Of a stretch of 64,000 bases of DNA, positions 47,517 through 58,342 are shown one piece after another; position 1 is the stretch's first letter, and each line of letters opens with the position of its first letter. The DNA comes from Limnephilus marmoratus (Eukaryota; Arthropoda; Insecta; Trichoptera; Limnephilidae): NCBI GenBank assembly GCA_917880885.1, contig OU862909.1, positions 33,292,405 to 33,356,404 on the forward strand. The letters run 5' to 3'. The translations under genes were made by a program, and so were the position numbers. The notes under the pieces were generated by a model. The model was not told where the DNA came from and did not search any database. It saw only the letters and a program-made list of their open reading frames with translations.

Positions 47517-47983
47517 TCTATCTATCTATCTATCTATCTATGTAAATAAAAATGAATCGCCGAAATGTATGTACACGCATAACTTCCGAACGACTGCACC
47601 GAATTGGATAGTTCTTTTTGTTGTGTGTTTGTTATTATCAGGACAAGGTTTGTATAAAACTATCGGCGAACACTGGCGTTATGAAATTTGTGTTAAAAAA
47701 TTGCATCAGGTGGCACGCGAGTTGTTTGAAAACTGAATGTATCGGGACTGATTGTATGGAATACGGCAGGGGGGAGGTGGGAGGGGAACTCGGGCAGGGG
47801 GTTCGCTGGACGGGGGAAGGGGTGGGGTGGAGTAGGAAGAGGGAAAGTGGAGGATTTGGAATGGAAGGGGACACAGGAGAGGAAGGGGAGGTGGAAAGGG
47901 AACGGGACGAATGGGAAGGGACACGCAGAGAGAAACAATTTCTTTATTAAATGGCATAGCAACGCATGCCGGGAACCAGCTAG
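47517..47983 (+). mobile_element. Helitron, complete non-autonomous copy
   Basis: Starts TC after A47516 as a (TCTA)6 run. Continues AATGAATCGCCGAAATGTAT and ends GCCGGGAACCAGCTAG before T47984, so A|TC...CTAG|T is satisfied. The core (47750-47930) is almost pure G/A with many GGG runs. No protein is encoded. Confidence 0.75.
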
Positions 47984-48063
47984 TTGTTAATAATAATAAT
48001 AACAATGCATGATTTATAGAGCAGCTTAAGCTTATATTTCGCTTCAAAGGTGATTTTTTTTTC

Positions 48064-48710
48064 ATCAGCTCAACGTCATTGTCATCTTTGGGAATGCTGT
48101 GAGGAGGGTATTTTAAGGAAAGGAAGAGAGGAAGTTCTGGGAAGGAAAATGTATGAGGGATGGGAAGGAACCTGGGAGTCAGTGTGTCCAGAAGTGTCGG
48201 ACATATGAATCCATCCCTCCCGCGAAATACTCCGGCTAGAGAGGTATTATTTTTACATGTGCTCCATACAGGAGACTCTGAGGAAAATAATTTCCCTCAG
48301 GGCCTATGTCTTCTTTGGGGATGCTGTATGGAGGGTTTTTTTAGGAAAGGAAGGAGAGGAGAAAAAGGGTTTAAGGTGTCCCGGTCATCCGCCTCCAAGA
48401 CCTAGACAAACCTCACCCCATGAACCCGGCTAAATCACCAAACGTAGCGAACCATTTGGGGTGACCTATGGTAGAGGTTTTGGTTATCCAATAAAGGTTC
48501 CCGGGGCGGCGGTACCTATTTCCGCCTCCAAAATTCCAAGGTCTAGGTTAGGTCTCCCTCAACCAGTTCCTCCAGACCCGCCCCGCCACTTAGTAGGTAA
48601 GCAAACGCATTCGCCGCCAAGACAATCCTCCTCCACAAACCCCGACACCCCTGTTAAGTCATCACACATAGCGAACTACTTGGGGTAACCTAAAAGAGGA
48701 GTGTTGGTTC
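48064..48710 (-). repeat. LINE-A 3'UTR copy (older) interrupted by a newer LINE-A
   Basis: Plus-strand blocks CTTTGGGAATGCTGTGAGG (48090) to CTCCGGCTAGAGAGGTATT (48245) resume at 48555 with GGTCTCCCTCAACCAGTTCC and run to the protein-end remnant near 48700. In uninterrupted copies (for example 18031-18445) these are adjacent. Confidence 0.65.
48252..48537 (-). repeat. LINE-A 3' end nested in another LINE-A
   Basis: Has the intact palindrome (CTGAGGAAAATAATTTCCCTCAG near 48279-48301, with GGCC on its right side), the CTATGTCTTCTTTGGGGATG block, an internal deletion, and the protein end CCAATAAAGGTTCCCGGGGC at 48490. Same orientation as its host. Confidence 0.7.
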
Positions 48711-48947
48711 CCGAGGTGGCGGTAATATAGAGCAGAAAATATTAAATTCTGAGTGAAGCAAGAGAATTGGGCGGATGTGGCATAAATCTCCCGAAGAACT
48801 CTTAAAACGACAATACACCCTAAAACATATTCAGAATCTGAACGACGTAAGTAAGGAAGCCGTGAATACAAATTGCGAGTCACGACCCGTCTATTGGACG
48901 GACCTACTGTCGAATTTGCCGTATAAAAGAAAAGAAGAAGAAGAAAA
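48711..48947 (+). repeat. Retrotransposon-like repeat with AAG tail
   Basis: GTCTATTGGACGGACCTACT at 48890 is followed by AAAAGAAAAGAAGAAGAAGA. The AAG tail resembles that of the LINE end at 141-171. No protein similarity is visible. Confidence 0.35.
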
Positions 48948-49602
48948 ATGATGTGGAAATCTTAACGACGTAAGTGAAGAAAGCGTGTAAACGAATATAC
49001 GCCGCGGCACGGCGTATTGTACGAACATAGGTCGAATTTACCCTAGCAGGCCTGGAGATTCGATCTTTCTGCCGCGTTCATTTTAATTAATTCTGAAGAA
49101 CGTGTTACAAATATTTAAAATATGTCTCCATGCTGTCCTCCCGAAGTTATTAATTCATCGTCTAGAAAAATAAAATCTGGTGCTTACAGCTAACTTTATA
49201 GTTGAAAAACGGGTTATAAAGTTTTAAAATCGTTGTACGTAAAATATATTAATGGGAAGGTACTGTTTTTATTAATCAAAACTATAAATAACTCGCATTC
49301 CTTGTGCGGCATGGAAATAAAAAAGTTATTACAGTTACGAATTTCGCCGGAAATGATTAAAATGTGAGTTTTGAGCAAACAAAAATTAATAAGGTTGTGT
49401 ACCGACTTAAATAGCCGCTTTTCTAATGTTAACAACGCGATTGAATTAATTTCATAAATGGCGCATGATACCTTAAATCCTCCTTTAAACTCAAATATTC
49501 ATTACGTCACTAAGGCTTAGTTTTTTTAGACGACACTCCATTTTCTGTAGCCAAAAATCATCATAAACTTTTTTACAAATTGAAAATTAAAATAATATAC
49601 CA
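48948..49602. other. No gene recognised
   Basis: Non-coding. Confidence 0.4.
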
Positions 49603-50065
49603 TTGAAGAAGAAAATAACAATAATAATCTAAATTAAAATATAAGAGAGAACAAGACACAGAAAACAGAAAAAAGCCAATAGTCACAACTGGGACTCGAA
49701 CCCAGACCTCTCGTCTAACCGGGACGTGCGCGTTAACCAATTTCGCTATTGCTACCTTCTGTCGATCCGTCATAATAGTCAATCTCACATTTCAAATTTT
49801 AGAATTAACAATATTATCTTCAACTAATTATTTTTCCATATTATGGGCAACTACACTTTTTATTGGAAACAATCAATCTAAGAATTGGTTTGTATTATGA
49901 CGGCTTGACAGAAGGTAGCGATAGCGAAATTGGTTAACGCGCACCCGGTTAGACGAGAGGTCTGGGTTCGAGTCCCAGTTGCGACCTTTTTTTGTTTTCG
50001 GTGTCTTGTTCTCTTTCATATTTTCGTTTAGATTATTATTGTTATCTTCTTCTTCAGTGATATAT
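49603..50065. repeat. Fold-back repeat with two tRNA-like arms (SINE-2 family)
   Basis: The left arm (49603-49787, minus sense) and right arm (49898-50065, plus sense) are near-identical reverse complements. Each contains a tRNA-like unit: GTAGCRATAGCGAAATTGG (A box), CGGTTAGACGAG, and CTGGGTTCGAGTCCCAG, a perfect T-arm. The acceptor halves pair at about six of seven positions. The arm continues into TCTTGTTCTCT-type sequence and a GAAGAAGA end, so these are SINE-like, not isolated tRNA genes. The spacer recurs inverted at 6206-6255. Confidence 0.7.
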
Positions 50066-51130
50066 TACGTTAATGGGATGATGGGAATAGCATTCAAAAG
50101 TTATAAAAGAGAGTTTTTCTTATAAAAAATTGAAAATTAAAGACTTATTCATCAAAACATTATATTACGGCATTAAAGCGAAAAATCGAATTGTTATGTC
50201 ACAAAAACACATTTTCAAAGCAAAGTTGACTTTCAATAAAATAAAAACTGATAGAACTTACTACGCCAACCCGTTATATTAAATTCTTTGCACAGCATTT
50301 CCTTAATTAAATTTTATATCTCTTAATCGATTTCATATTAAAATTTTCAAATTGCATTCCTTATTTTTTTATAACATGTTGCAACATTTATTTTAGTCGG
50401 AATATTTCACTCGCTTTGTCGTAAAACATTTGTGTACTTTATGTTGGAATGCGGTAAATTTAGAATCGGCGGGATCATCCTAATACACGAACATGAGACA
50501 TTTAAACGCGGTACTTATACACAGACTGAAGATGAAATAATGTCTTATGTTGTACCAAAATTCAACACACAATTCTTAAAACATACCCAAAAACAAACAA
50601 GTTATGTACAGACTTTTTAGAGAATTTTGTAATTTTCTTGGTCAAGAAAACTTGTGTTTAGTAACAGAGAATAAATATTTGTAATATTTTTATTTTTATA
50701 CTGACAATTCGTGGTGGAATTTCATTAAAATAATATATTAAAACTATTAGTTTTTTTTTATTTTTTTATTAGTTTTTATATACATATACATGTAATATAA
50801 TCACGAGTAATTGCATTTTCAGGTTACAATCGGATTAAACTCAAATCTTTAAATACTAACATGCAATATTGATTAGAAACAGTATAAACATATATATGTA
50901 TATAATATATAACCTTTACAAGAGTGTAACTACTCGTGTGTAAAGGGAAGAGAAAATATATATATAATTTAAAAAATTAAATTAATTAAAATTAAAAATT
51001 ATAACACATACATTATATTTACGTACTCACATAAATCAAATGTGTAAAAAAAAAAAATATAAAAAATAAAAAAATTATTATATAAAATAAATTTTTGAAA
51101 AAGTATTGTTAATTTAAGGTTAATGCGGTT
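50066..51130. other. No gene; very AT-rich
   Basis: No coding region. ACTGACAATTCGTGGTGG near 50700 resembles 31973-31990 beside the Penelope-like repeat. Confidence 0.45.
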
Positions 51131-51460
51131 CTAAGTGGATAAATTATTTAAGATATTATTGTTTAATTTATTTTTGAATTTATTGTAGTCAGGTTCTAAT
51201 CTCAGCTCTATTGCTAGTTGATTAAACCACACCACTCCATTGTACGTGTAGTAGTGTTGTGCAAAACTGATATGCATTAATGGCGTACACAAGCGACCCA
51301 CTGTGTTTTGCCTATTGCTCTCAACGCGGACCATGGCGTGGTGCGACTTCTTAGAATAGTCTTTGTGTATTTGAAGCAGTGTATTTTTTATATATGTATT
51401 TCTTAGAGGTGGGACTTGAAAGTTTTGAAAAAGTTGAGAGGTTGAACAAATATGAATCTT
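51131..51460 (-). pseudogene. LINE reverse transcriptase, C-terminal end
   Basis: About 110 open residues, starting before the first ATG, read FQVPPLRNTYIKNTLLQIHK and later SFAQHYYTYNGVVWFNQLAI then YNKFKNKLNNNILNNL and a stop. The pattern 'SF...YNxxxxWFNxLxxxxR...FKxxLxxxLL' is the usual end of CR1/Jockey-type LINE proteins. Neither the RT palm nor the endonuclease is present. A Penelope-like repeat abuts its 5' side at about 51465. Confidence 0.6.
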
Positions 51461-51464
51461 TTAT

Positions 51465-51560
51465 CTACTTGCTTTATTTGTGACCATAACCGGTTTCAGC
51501 CTATTAAAGCCATCTTTAGAGTGGTACAATTGTTTCTTAATCTATGTTTAATAATTATTA
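51465..51560 (-). repeat. Penelope-like terminal repeat, copy 2
   Basis: Minus sense: CTAAAGATGGCTTTAATAGG, then CTGAAACCGGTTATGGTCAC. It keeps GAAACC but the first box is CTAAAGA. It faces the copy at 52235-52400. Confidence 0.45.
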
Positions 51561-51879
51561 ATAATATGAATAACCAAATAATTTAAAAAAATTTAGTTTT
51601 TAATTTTTTTTTTTTAAATTATTATTCATCTTTATTCATTCTAGACTTTCTATTTGTGATATCCTATGCCTGTCTCACTAGGAAAGCCTGTGTTGAGAGC
51701 AGGCGCTTTAAAATATGAGCTGTTTATAATTAAAAAAACAAATAACAACATAATATTACATTTAAAGTAACAATCATCATCGCACTATAAAAAAATGCAT
51801 ACTTATAAGTTGGTTTTGATAATATTTTTGATGTAAGATCTGTCTTGGCTTATAATTCAAGGCTTAGTGTCTGATTTAT

Positions 51880-52090
51880 ATTTAAGATACGCTGTGCTTT
51901 GTCTAACGGCCAGTGGAAGTGCATTGTATAGTTTTTTGCAAATTATCTAAAATTTCTTTGGCCAAAAGTTGTTTTAGCCAAAGGGATAAGTTAGAGATTA
52001 TGCCCTTTGGTTCTAGTATATCGAGCAGTTTGGACATTTTGGACATTTTGTTAGACGTTTTCATTTTGATTAATAGTTTTAATATAATCT
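51880..52090 (-). pseudogene. LINE C-terminal scrap
   Basis: Minus frames give QKTIQCTSTGR and, one base over, KLYNALPLAVRQSTAYLKYK. The second is the KLYNxLPxxVR block found at the end of the LINE ORF2 at 32.8 kb. Frameshifted and short. Confidence 0.45.
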
Positions 52091-52234
52091 TTAAAATTAG
52101 TTTCTGAGCTGTAAAAATTGGATCAATGACGGCAGCGTTACCTCCTTCCCAGGCTCTAATACCGTACTCTATTAAATATTAACATAGTGCTTAGTAAATT
52201 TAAAGCAAAAGTCATAGAAAGAAATACCCATTTA

Positions 52235-52400
52235 ATTTAATAAAACCCTTGTAGACCGCATCCCTACTCCTCCCCCCTATGTTATGTATATATACCGTAA
52301 ATTAAGAAAAAATTGTACCAGTCTGAAGATGGCCTTAATAGGCTGAGACCGGTTACGGTCACAAATAAATTAAATGGAGTAAATAAGTCTTCACGACTTA
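52235..52400 (+). repeat. Penelope-like terminal repeat, copy 3
   Basis: CTGAAGATGGCC at 52323, TAAT loop, GGCTGAGACC at 52341, then GGTTACGGTCACAAATAAA. The stem GCCT-TAAT-AGGC is perfect. Upstream CCCCTATGTTATGTATATA is shared with 31960-32165. Confidence 0.45.
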
Positions 52401-53477
52401 GGGGATCTTTAAAATAAATTTGACAATTTAAATAATGTTCTGATATCCTAGTAATTTTATTCACATTGGTTAAAGTATAGTTTTAATGCAGGTTTCATCA
52501 TCATTTACACTTTACACCGTTCCTACCCGGTGAACATCGAACATAATATTTTTACACATAAATTTTATACCTTTATGAGCACAATAAAATGATATGATGT
52601 CTTACTAGCGGATACATCTTTTTGATTTACAAAAACAAAAAGGGCTTAATTAGAATAAAACCCCATTAAATTTATAATTAGATATTTTTCTCTGCTGCAG
52701 CAATCTGTCAGAAAATCGCATGGGAGTTATAATAGTTAAAATCACGAATTAATTTCTAGCATAAATTACGGAGAATAAAAGTGCATTTTAGGACGAGTTG
52801 TTTTACATAATTTGATTAGAATAATTAATAATAATAATAATTCAAAGTTAAAATTGATGTTCTGTGAAAGTCCTATTTAAGTTCTATTATTTATTTATTA
52901 CATGCCCTAATGGGCTATTACATTCTAGTTGATAATTTATTTATTTATACTGGTTTTACAGATTGGTCTCACACACGTGAGAACAACCCAGTTATAAAAA
53001 CTCAGTTAATTATACAAATAAGACAAATCGGTAAAAATTTATATGAAATCAATCAGCCAAATTGTACAATGGTTAAAAATTGAAACAGTTTAAATAAAAA
53101 TTAGATAAAATAAAACGAAAAACAGTTAGAAATAGAAAATTATAAAAATAAAAAGCTTACTAAAATGACAATTAAAGAGAGGCCAGACAAAAGACATAAT
53201 TAAAGACACAAATGATACATAATACATTAGCACATATTTTTTAGCAATCGCAGAGTTTTTTTTGAAACCATATAATTTATCGACAAAAATATCTACTTCA
53301 GCACACTCTTATATAAAGTATATCTATTATAAGTTATTATCTTATTATAAAGTCGACACATTTGGGTCAGAGGGCTAAAATAGGCGATATTAATTTATAT
53401 GTAGAGTATTACAGTTATTTTAAATAAAAGATAATATAATTTGAAAAATGTAACAACCAAGGCATATAATAAAATTC
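52401..53477. other. No gene recognised
   Basis: AT-rich, with an (AAT)n run near 52829-52842. Confidence 0.4.
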
Positions 53478-53535
53478 GAGTCCCAGTTGCGACCGTTGGC
53501 TTTTTATTTTTTTGTGTCTTGTTCTTTGTGACCTC
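53478..53535 (+). repeat. SINE-2 fragment
   Basis: TTCGAGTCCCAGTTGCGACC followed by TGTCTTGTTCT matches the 3' part of the right arm at 49970-50015. Confidence 0.55.
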
Positions 53536-54132
53536 CCAGGTAAGTATGGTCCTGTATAATTTCTGCCTGTATTTTATTTTTATTTGTACTATTGTTATTT
53601 TACGCAGCATTAGTCAAATCATTGTACAAATAGTGTCGTATCGGTGATCGATGAACTGGTGGATGCAATTTTTAACCATAAGTTGTTATAATGGTTTATC
53701 AACTTTGTAGTTAGAAGTATGATTGTGGAAATATATTATAAGTTTGTACAGTGCCCTTGAGGTGATTTTTCACAAAAAAGGAGCTGTAATACTCAAGTCA
53801 TCCAAATATTATTATTATTAATAAAACACATTGAAGAAAATGATAAGAAGTCTCACATAAATAGATATTCAGTATAAACAAAAATTGCAGAAATTTTGCA
53901 CGTCTATTTGTGTCTAGATATTTAAAAGAATAGAATAAACAATGTTTATACTGGCTATTTTTAAGGTGAAATATATCTCCCAGATCAGAATATTTATTTC
54001 CAAGACTGCGATGTCTCGGAATCGGGGAATTTTGTTAAGGCAGTGTCCTGGTGTAGTTAAAGTAAAAGGGTAGTAAATGTCGGCAAGATCTTTTGTCAAT
54101 ATGGATGTTATTTAAAAAAAGTATTAAATCTG

Positions 54133-54289
54133 TTTAATTAAATGAAGACTATATTAGCGAAACTCATTCGAAAATCTGAAGACAGAAAAATCACAAAAAG
54201 ATATCGACACCTCTGGGACTTGAACCCATGAGTCCTAGTCTTCAGATTTTCGAATGACTTTCGCTAATATTGTCTTCATTTAATTAAAT
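54133..54289. repeat. Inverted repeat with tRNA-like arm
   Basis: Arms 54133-54183 and 54238-54289 are near-exact reverse complements. The right arm in minus sense carries TTAGCGAAAGTCATTCG and TGGGTTCAAGTCCCA, a tRNA-like A box and T-arm. Related in design to the units at 6.2 and 49.7 kb. Confidence 0.55.
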
Positions 54290-54440
54290 ATTATAATTTG
54301 AGGTTTTACCGTAAAGTTAAAAATAAAAATTAAATCTGTGTTTATTCTTCTTTCTGAAAGTTTTAATAGGGACATTTTATTCAGTAGGTAATTATCATTA
54401 CTATCCAAGTACTGTGAAACAACAAGCCCATGGAAATATC

Positions 54441-54512
54441 ATGGGCGTAGCCAGGGGGGGGGGGGTTTTGGGGGTTCAAACCCCCCCCCCGAAAATTTAA
54501 GATATCAACACC
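54441..54512. repeat. hAT-type terminal fragment
   Basis: ATGGGCGTAGCCAGGGGGGG followed by a C-run mirror (TTCAAACCCCCC) is a terminus common on insect hAT elements. No partner end was found, so it is a fragment. Confidence 0.4.
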
Positions 54513-54892
54513 AATAATATTAAAATAAGGAGAGTTAAGATAATGTTATTTTTAACACTAACATCTCAAAATGATATAATGGACCTCTGAAAGAAAAAAT
54601 AATTAACTGGAAGGTTCCATTCAGGCCCGGACTGGGACCATTTGGGGCCCTCCGCTAAAACCTGTAAAGGGGCCCCCTAACGTGGGGTGGGGGGGGGGGA
54701 ATCAGAAAACGGGGGGTCCGGGGGCCTCCCCCGGATAATTTTTGAAAATTAGGTGCTTGAAAACAATGAAAACGCGTTTCTACGCTATATTGGCACCTAT
54801 AAAGAAGAAGAAATTCAGGTAAGTTTTTATACTATTATGAATATTATGATTTTCGACTTTTGTTGACTTTATTATTTATTGAAATAAGAAAT

Positions 54893-56259
54893 TCACAGTA
54901 TTTTTAGGATACCGCAACTGCATTTTTTTACATGGCTTTGCAAAATTACATCATAATTAAGGAAATTACCATGATTTTGTAAAGAATCAAGAGCGTAGGC
55001 TGCTTCTGCTTTGTCACCTCTGTAGGCAATGCCTTGCCTTCCTATAAACAAAACTATGTCTATCAAACGTTGGATGACCAATTTTCTAGTTTGAATTTCA
55101 CTTTCTTGCTGTATAGTTTGGTTGGTATTCAGGTGATTTGAAATATCGTAGCCCTTTTGACTTTGAAAAGCTGCTTTCGCAGCAAGTTCATGATGGGTAG
55201 AGTTTTCGTGTATTTCTACTGATTTATACACATTTTTTGAAGAAACATCATAACCAGTAATGTAGGTAGAAGAGTCTCTGTGTCCTTTATCTCCAAAAGC
55301 CATACAGCACGAACAGTACACTTTATTCAGCTGAATTGAATATGATAACCATTTTCGGTGTATTTTTTCACCACTTGGCAAATGTCGGTAATAAAGTTTA
55401 GAAGGCTCAAATGGCAATTTTGTACCTTTTCCTTCTACAACTTGAATAGGATGTTTTTCCATGAAAGCTTTTTTAATCGTGATTGGATCACTTTCGTATG
55501 AACAAATGAAACACCCAAGTTATTGTTTAGCTGCATCACAGGTCTCCTGATTTTCTTCATCATCTTCTGAATCAGAATTGGAGCTTGATTCGCCGACAAG
55601 AGACGATGGATGATGTCTATATGTGGCTGATTGCAAGCAGGCGCCTCACCCCTCTCAACTGTACAAGAAGAAGTTGATGCTGTTCACTAGGGAATCCCCT
55701 TTACTATACCATACTGTAACTAGAATTAATTAGATTTTCAAAATCATAACTAATTGTAGTTACAATATAATTAATTTGAAACATTGCTCGTAATAATTAT
55801 ATTTTGACCATTGATGAATAAACCGACAAACTACTATCCATATTTTGCATAAAGTACCTCCTAATGACGTAGGCCTTAACACACATCTATTGTGAATTTA
55901 TCCCCAATGTGAGAAAGTTTTTTATACAGTTTATTTTGTTTAAATTATAACAGTTAGTTAGCCCTATTAGTAAAAACATTTAAAGTAAAATAAGCAAAAA
56001 CTAATATTGTTAAGTTCTTCTTAGTACGTGACGTAAAAATGTAGAATAAATAGAACAAAATTTCAAAAAATTACAACCCATAATAAAAATAATAATCTAA
56101 AATTTCGATGACCTTATCTACAGTCGTGTCATAGTTTATCTCTGAGGTAGAGCGTGATGGTTTTAACCACGTAAACATTGAACTGGCACACTGGAAATCT
56201 TCTTGTTTCTTTCTCTTATTTTCCTCTCTTTTTTGACCACTCTTGTAAGTTCTCTTCAT
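54893..56259 (-). pseudogene. hAT transposase (ZMYM1-like), N-terminal part, broken
   Basis: MKRTYKSGQKREENKRKKQE at 56259 is the typical basic N-terminus of this hAT group. After stops in 55463-56070, an acidic linker (NSDSEDDEENQE) and the frame 55462-54893 follow: HRKWLSYSIQLNKVYCSCCM (TTF-type zinc finger), YKSVEIHENSTHHELAAKAA (zinc-finger His region), RLIDIVLFIGRQGIAYRGDK and NHGNFLNYDVILQSHVKKC. A stop lies in front of LGCFICSYESDPITIKKAF. The catalytic RNase-H-like core and C-terminal dimerisation region are deleted up to the left terminus, so the element could move only with a transposase from elsewhere. NFL-NYDV lacks a few residues seen in relatives. Confidence 0.85.
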
Positions 56260-56568
56260 TGTCTTTGTTCCGTTCGTAATATTAATTAATCAAATAATGT
56301 ACCACAACTCAACTGTAAACAAAAAATTTAATTTAACAATTTAACTAAAAAAAACTGCACTTGATGTTATTATAAATGTAGGAAAGGGGGAGGGGAAGGA
56401 CGATAAGCGCTTACGCGGCCCTACTGAGTGATCAGCTGATCTCGCGAGGACATCGCGGTGCAGTTGTCGGTATTAGTTCATTTATGAGTTATGAGTTGTC
56501 TGCTGGACAGTGGACACACGACACACGTCACCGCGCAGACGATGCGGATGACAGTGGATCGTATAAAG

Positions 56569-57851
56569 CTGCGGTCGTCACACTTTTCTGGTCAAGGGCC
56601 GCATAGGACAATGTGAGGTATCACCGCGGGCCGCACACTTATGATTTCTCGGGGGGAGGGGGGGGGGGGGGGTTTTACCTTTTTGTTTAGCAAGTTAAAA
56701 AAGCAATTCTTTTGAATTTAAGTACCAGTTTTCTACGTCCTTCCTTCTTGTGTTCATGATATAGTGTCAATTCTTAATAATTATAATAATCATAATATTA
56801 TATTTAAAAAAAATGTGTAGATCTGTAATGGAATATTTCACTTCAATTTTCATCCACTTCCCGAACCATCGAAATGTGTGAATTTTCACACACGTGATAA
56901 AAATGATTACTTTGCTTTATTAGTATGTGTTTTTTTGGTATTTTTTGACCATTTATTTTAACCTAACTACACCCTCACTGTGCGTTCTCTACGCCCTCTA
57001 ATTTTCTGTGGGTCTTTTACTGCCCCCCCCCCCCCCCCTCCGAAAGTCTCAAATGACCACAAGGGGGCGTTATCGCCCACCTTGAGAACTTTTGACGTAC
57101 ACTACGTGTTCGAAAACCAGCTGGGCGTTTTAAAATCAAATGTTAATAAATTAAAATCAACGTTTTAAAATCATATGGGTATATGTCCACAAAATATTTG
57201 AAAAAAAAATGATAATATTAACGGATAATTGTATCTACATAAAAAAATATATTTAAAAAGAAAACTGCAGATATTTGTGCTGACCGCAAAAAAACGAATA
57301 ATTTAATTAATTGTACATGAAAAAAAAATATTTAAAAAGAAAACGGCAGATATTTGTGCGGGCCGCAAAAAACGGATAATATAATTAATTGTCCATGAAA
57401 AAAAAATATTTAAAAAGAAAACGGCAGATATTTGTGCGGGCTGCAAAAAAAACGGATATTATAATATTGTATATGAAAAAAATATATATTTAAAAAGAAA
57501 ACGGCAGATATTTTGTGCGGGCCGCAAAAAAACGGATAATATAATTAATTGTACATGAAAAAAAATATATTTACAAAGAAAATGGCAGATATTTGTGCGG
57601 GCTGCAAAAAAAACGGATAGTATAATTCTACATGAAAAAAAAATATATTTAAAAAGAAAACGCCAGATATTTGTACGGGCCGCAATAAAACAGATAGTAT
57701 AATTGTGCATGAAACAATATATATTTATAAAGAAAACGCCAGATATTTGTACGAGCCGCAATAAAACAGATAGTATAATTGTGCATGAAACAATATATAT
57801 TTAAAAAGAAAACGCCAGATATTTGTGCGGGCCGCAGTTTGACGACCACGG
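56569..57851. mobile_element. Non-autonomous hAT nested in the larger hAT
   Basis: GTATAAAG occurs at 56561-56568 and 57852-57859, an 8-bp duplication. The ends are CTGCGGTCGTCACAC and GTTTGACGACCACGG, decayed inverted repeats around GGTCGTC. The interior holds a G run (about 56651-56673), a C run (about 57024-57039) and a minisatellite. No transposase. Confidence 0.8.
57232..57840. repeat. Minisatellite of about 60-bp units, nine to ten copies
   Basis: Each unit has TATTTAAAAAGAAAACGGCA, GATATTTGTGCGGGCCGCAA and GGATAATATAATT segments. GCGGGCCGCA also occurs once near each terminus of the nested hAT, so the array probably grew from a subterminal motif. Reading frames through it are artefacts of the periodicity. 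Confidence 0.85.
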
Positions 57852-58202
57852 GTATAAAGCTTTCATACGTATACACGGCGAGATATAGACAGTTGTTGGA
57901 CAAGTTCTACTTTTGGAAAATGTAATTTTTTTTTCGAAAATGTAAACAAACATTACCAAGAACACAAAATAACTACTAACAAGACAAACCTATTTTTTGT
58001 CTTGTTAGTGTACTATTTTGCACGTTTTGTGGGGCCCCTTCGGGGCCCCCTCGCGCCGGGGGCCCTCCGCGATCGCGGACCTGCGGACCTGGCCAGTCCG
58101 GGCCTGGTTCCATTTCTCGGTGATTGCGGTTGATTTTTATTTTGCAAAGTGATTTTTATTTGGAATTCCATTTCTAATCAGTGGTAAGTGTATACGCACT
58201 TT

Positions 58203-58342
58203 GAAATTATTATTTCACATAGCAAAAAGTGTATTAAAAATAATGTATAGTATATTTGCTGCACGTTCCAGAGTGGAAGCCACTCTCATTATCGCTCTGG
58301 TGTAAGACCACCATTCCGAATTGAAACGTTGCTTGAAATGAC
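58203..58342 (+). repeat. SINE-3 body
   Basis: GTATAGTATATTTGCTGC, TTCCAGAGTGGAAG and TGGTGTAAGACCACCATTCC match the copy at 61629-61835 in opposite orientation. The tRNA-like head is absent here. Confidence 0.6.

Larger units (their letters stand above)
54622..58106 (-). mobile_element. hAT element, about 3.5 kb, with 8-bp target duplication
   Basis: Left end CAGGCCCGGACTGGGACC and right end GGCCAGTCCGGGCCTG are inverted repeats. GTTCCATT flanks both (54614-54621 and 58107-58114). The transposase relic (54893-56259) lies on the minus strand. A second hAT is inserted at 56569-57851. Confidence 0.9.

Noticed and set aside
47517..47541. CRISPR-like or regulatory TCTA array
   Set aside because: A simple (TCTA)6 microsatellite at the Helitron 5' end, with no spacers.
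49695..49768. A genuine tRNA gene
   Set aside because: The T-arm is perfect, but the acceptor stem has a mismatch, the tail extends into a repeat body, and an inverted near-copy lies 110 bp away, so it is a tRNA-derived repeat.
55200..55462. A domesticated ZMYM-type host gene
   Set aside because: It lies within hAT ends with a target duplication, contains stops and lacks the catalytic and dimerisation regions, so it is a dead transposase.
57459..57903. Overlapping frames with repeated ICRFLFKYIFF-like segments resembling a repetitive membrane protein
   Set aside because: They are translations of the 60-bp minisatellite; the periodicity alone keeps the frame open.
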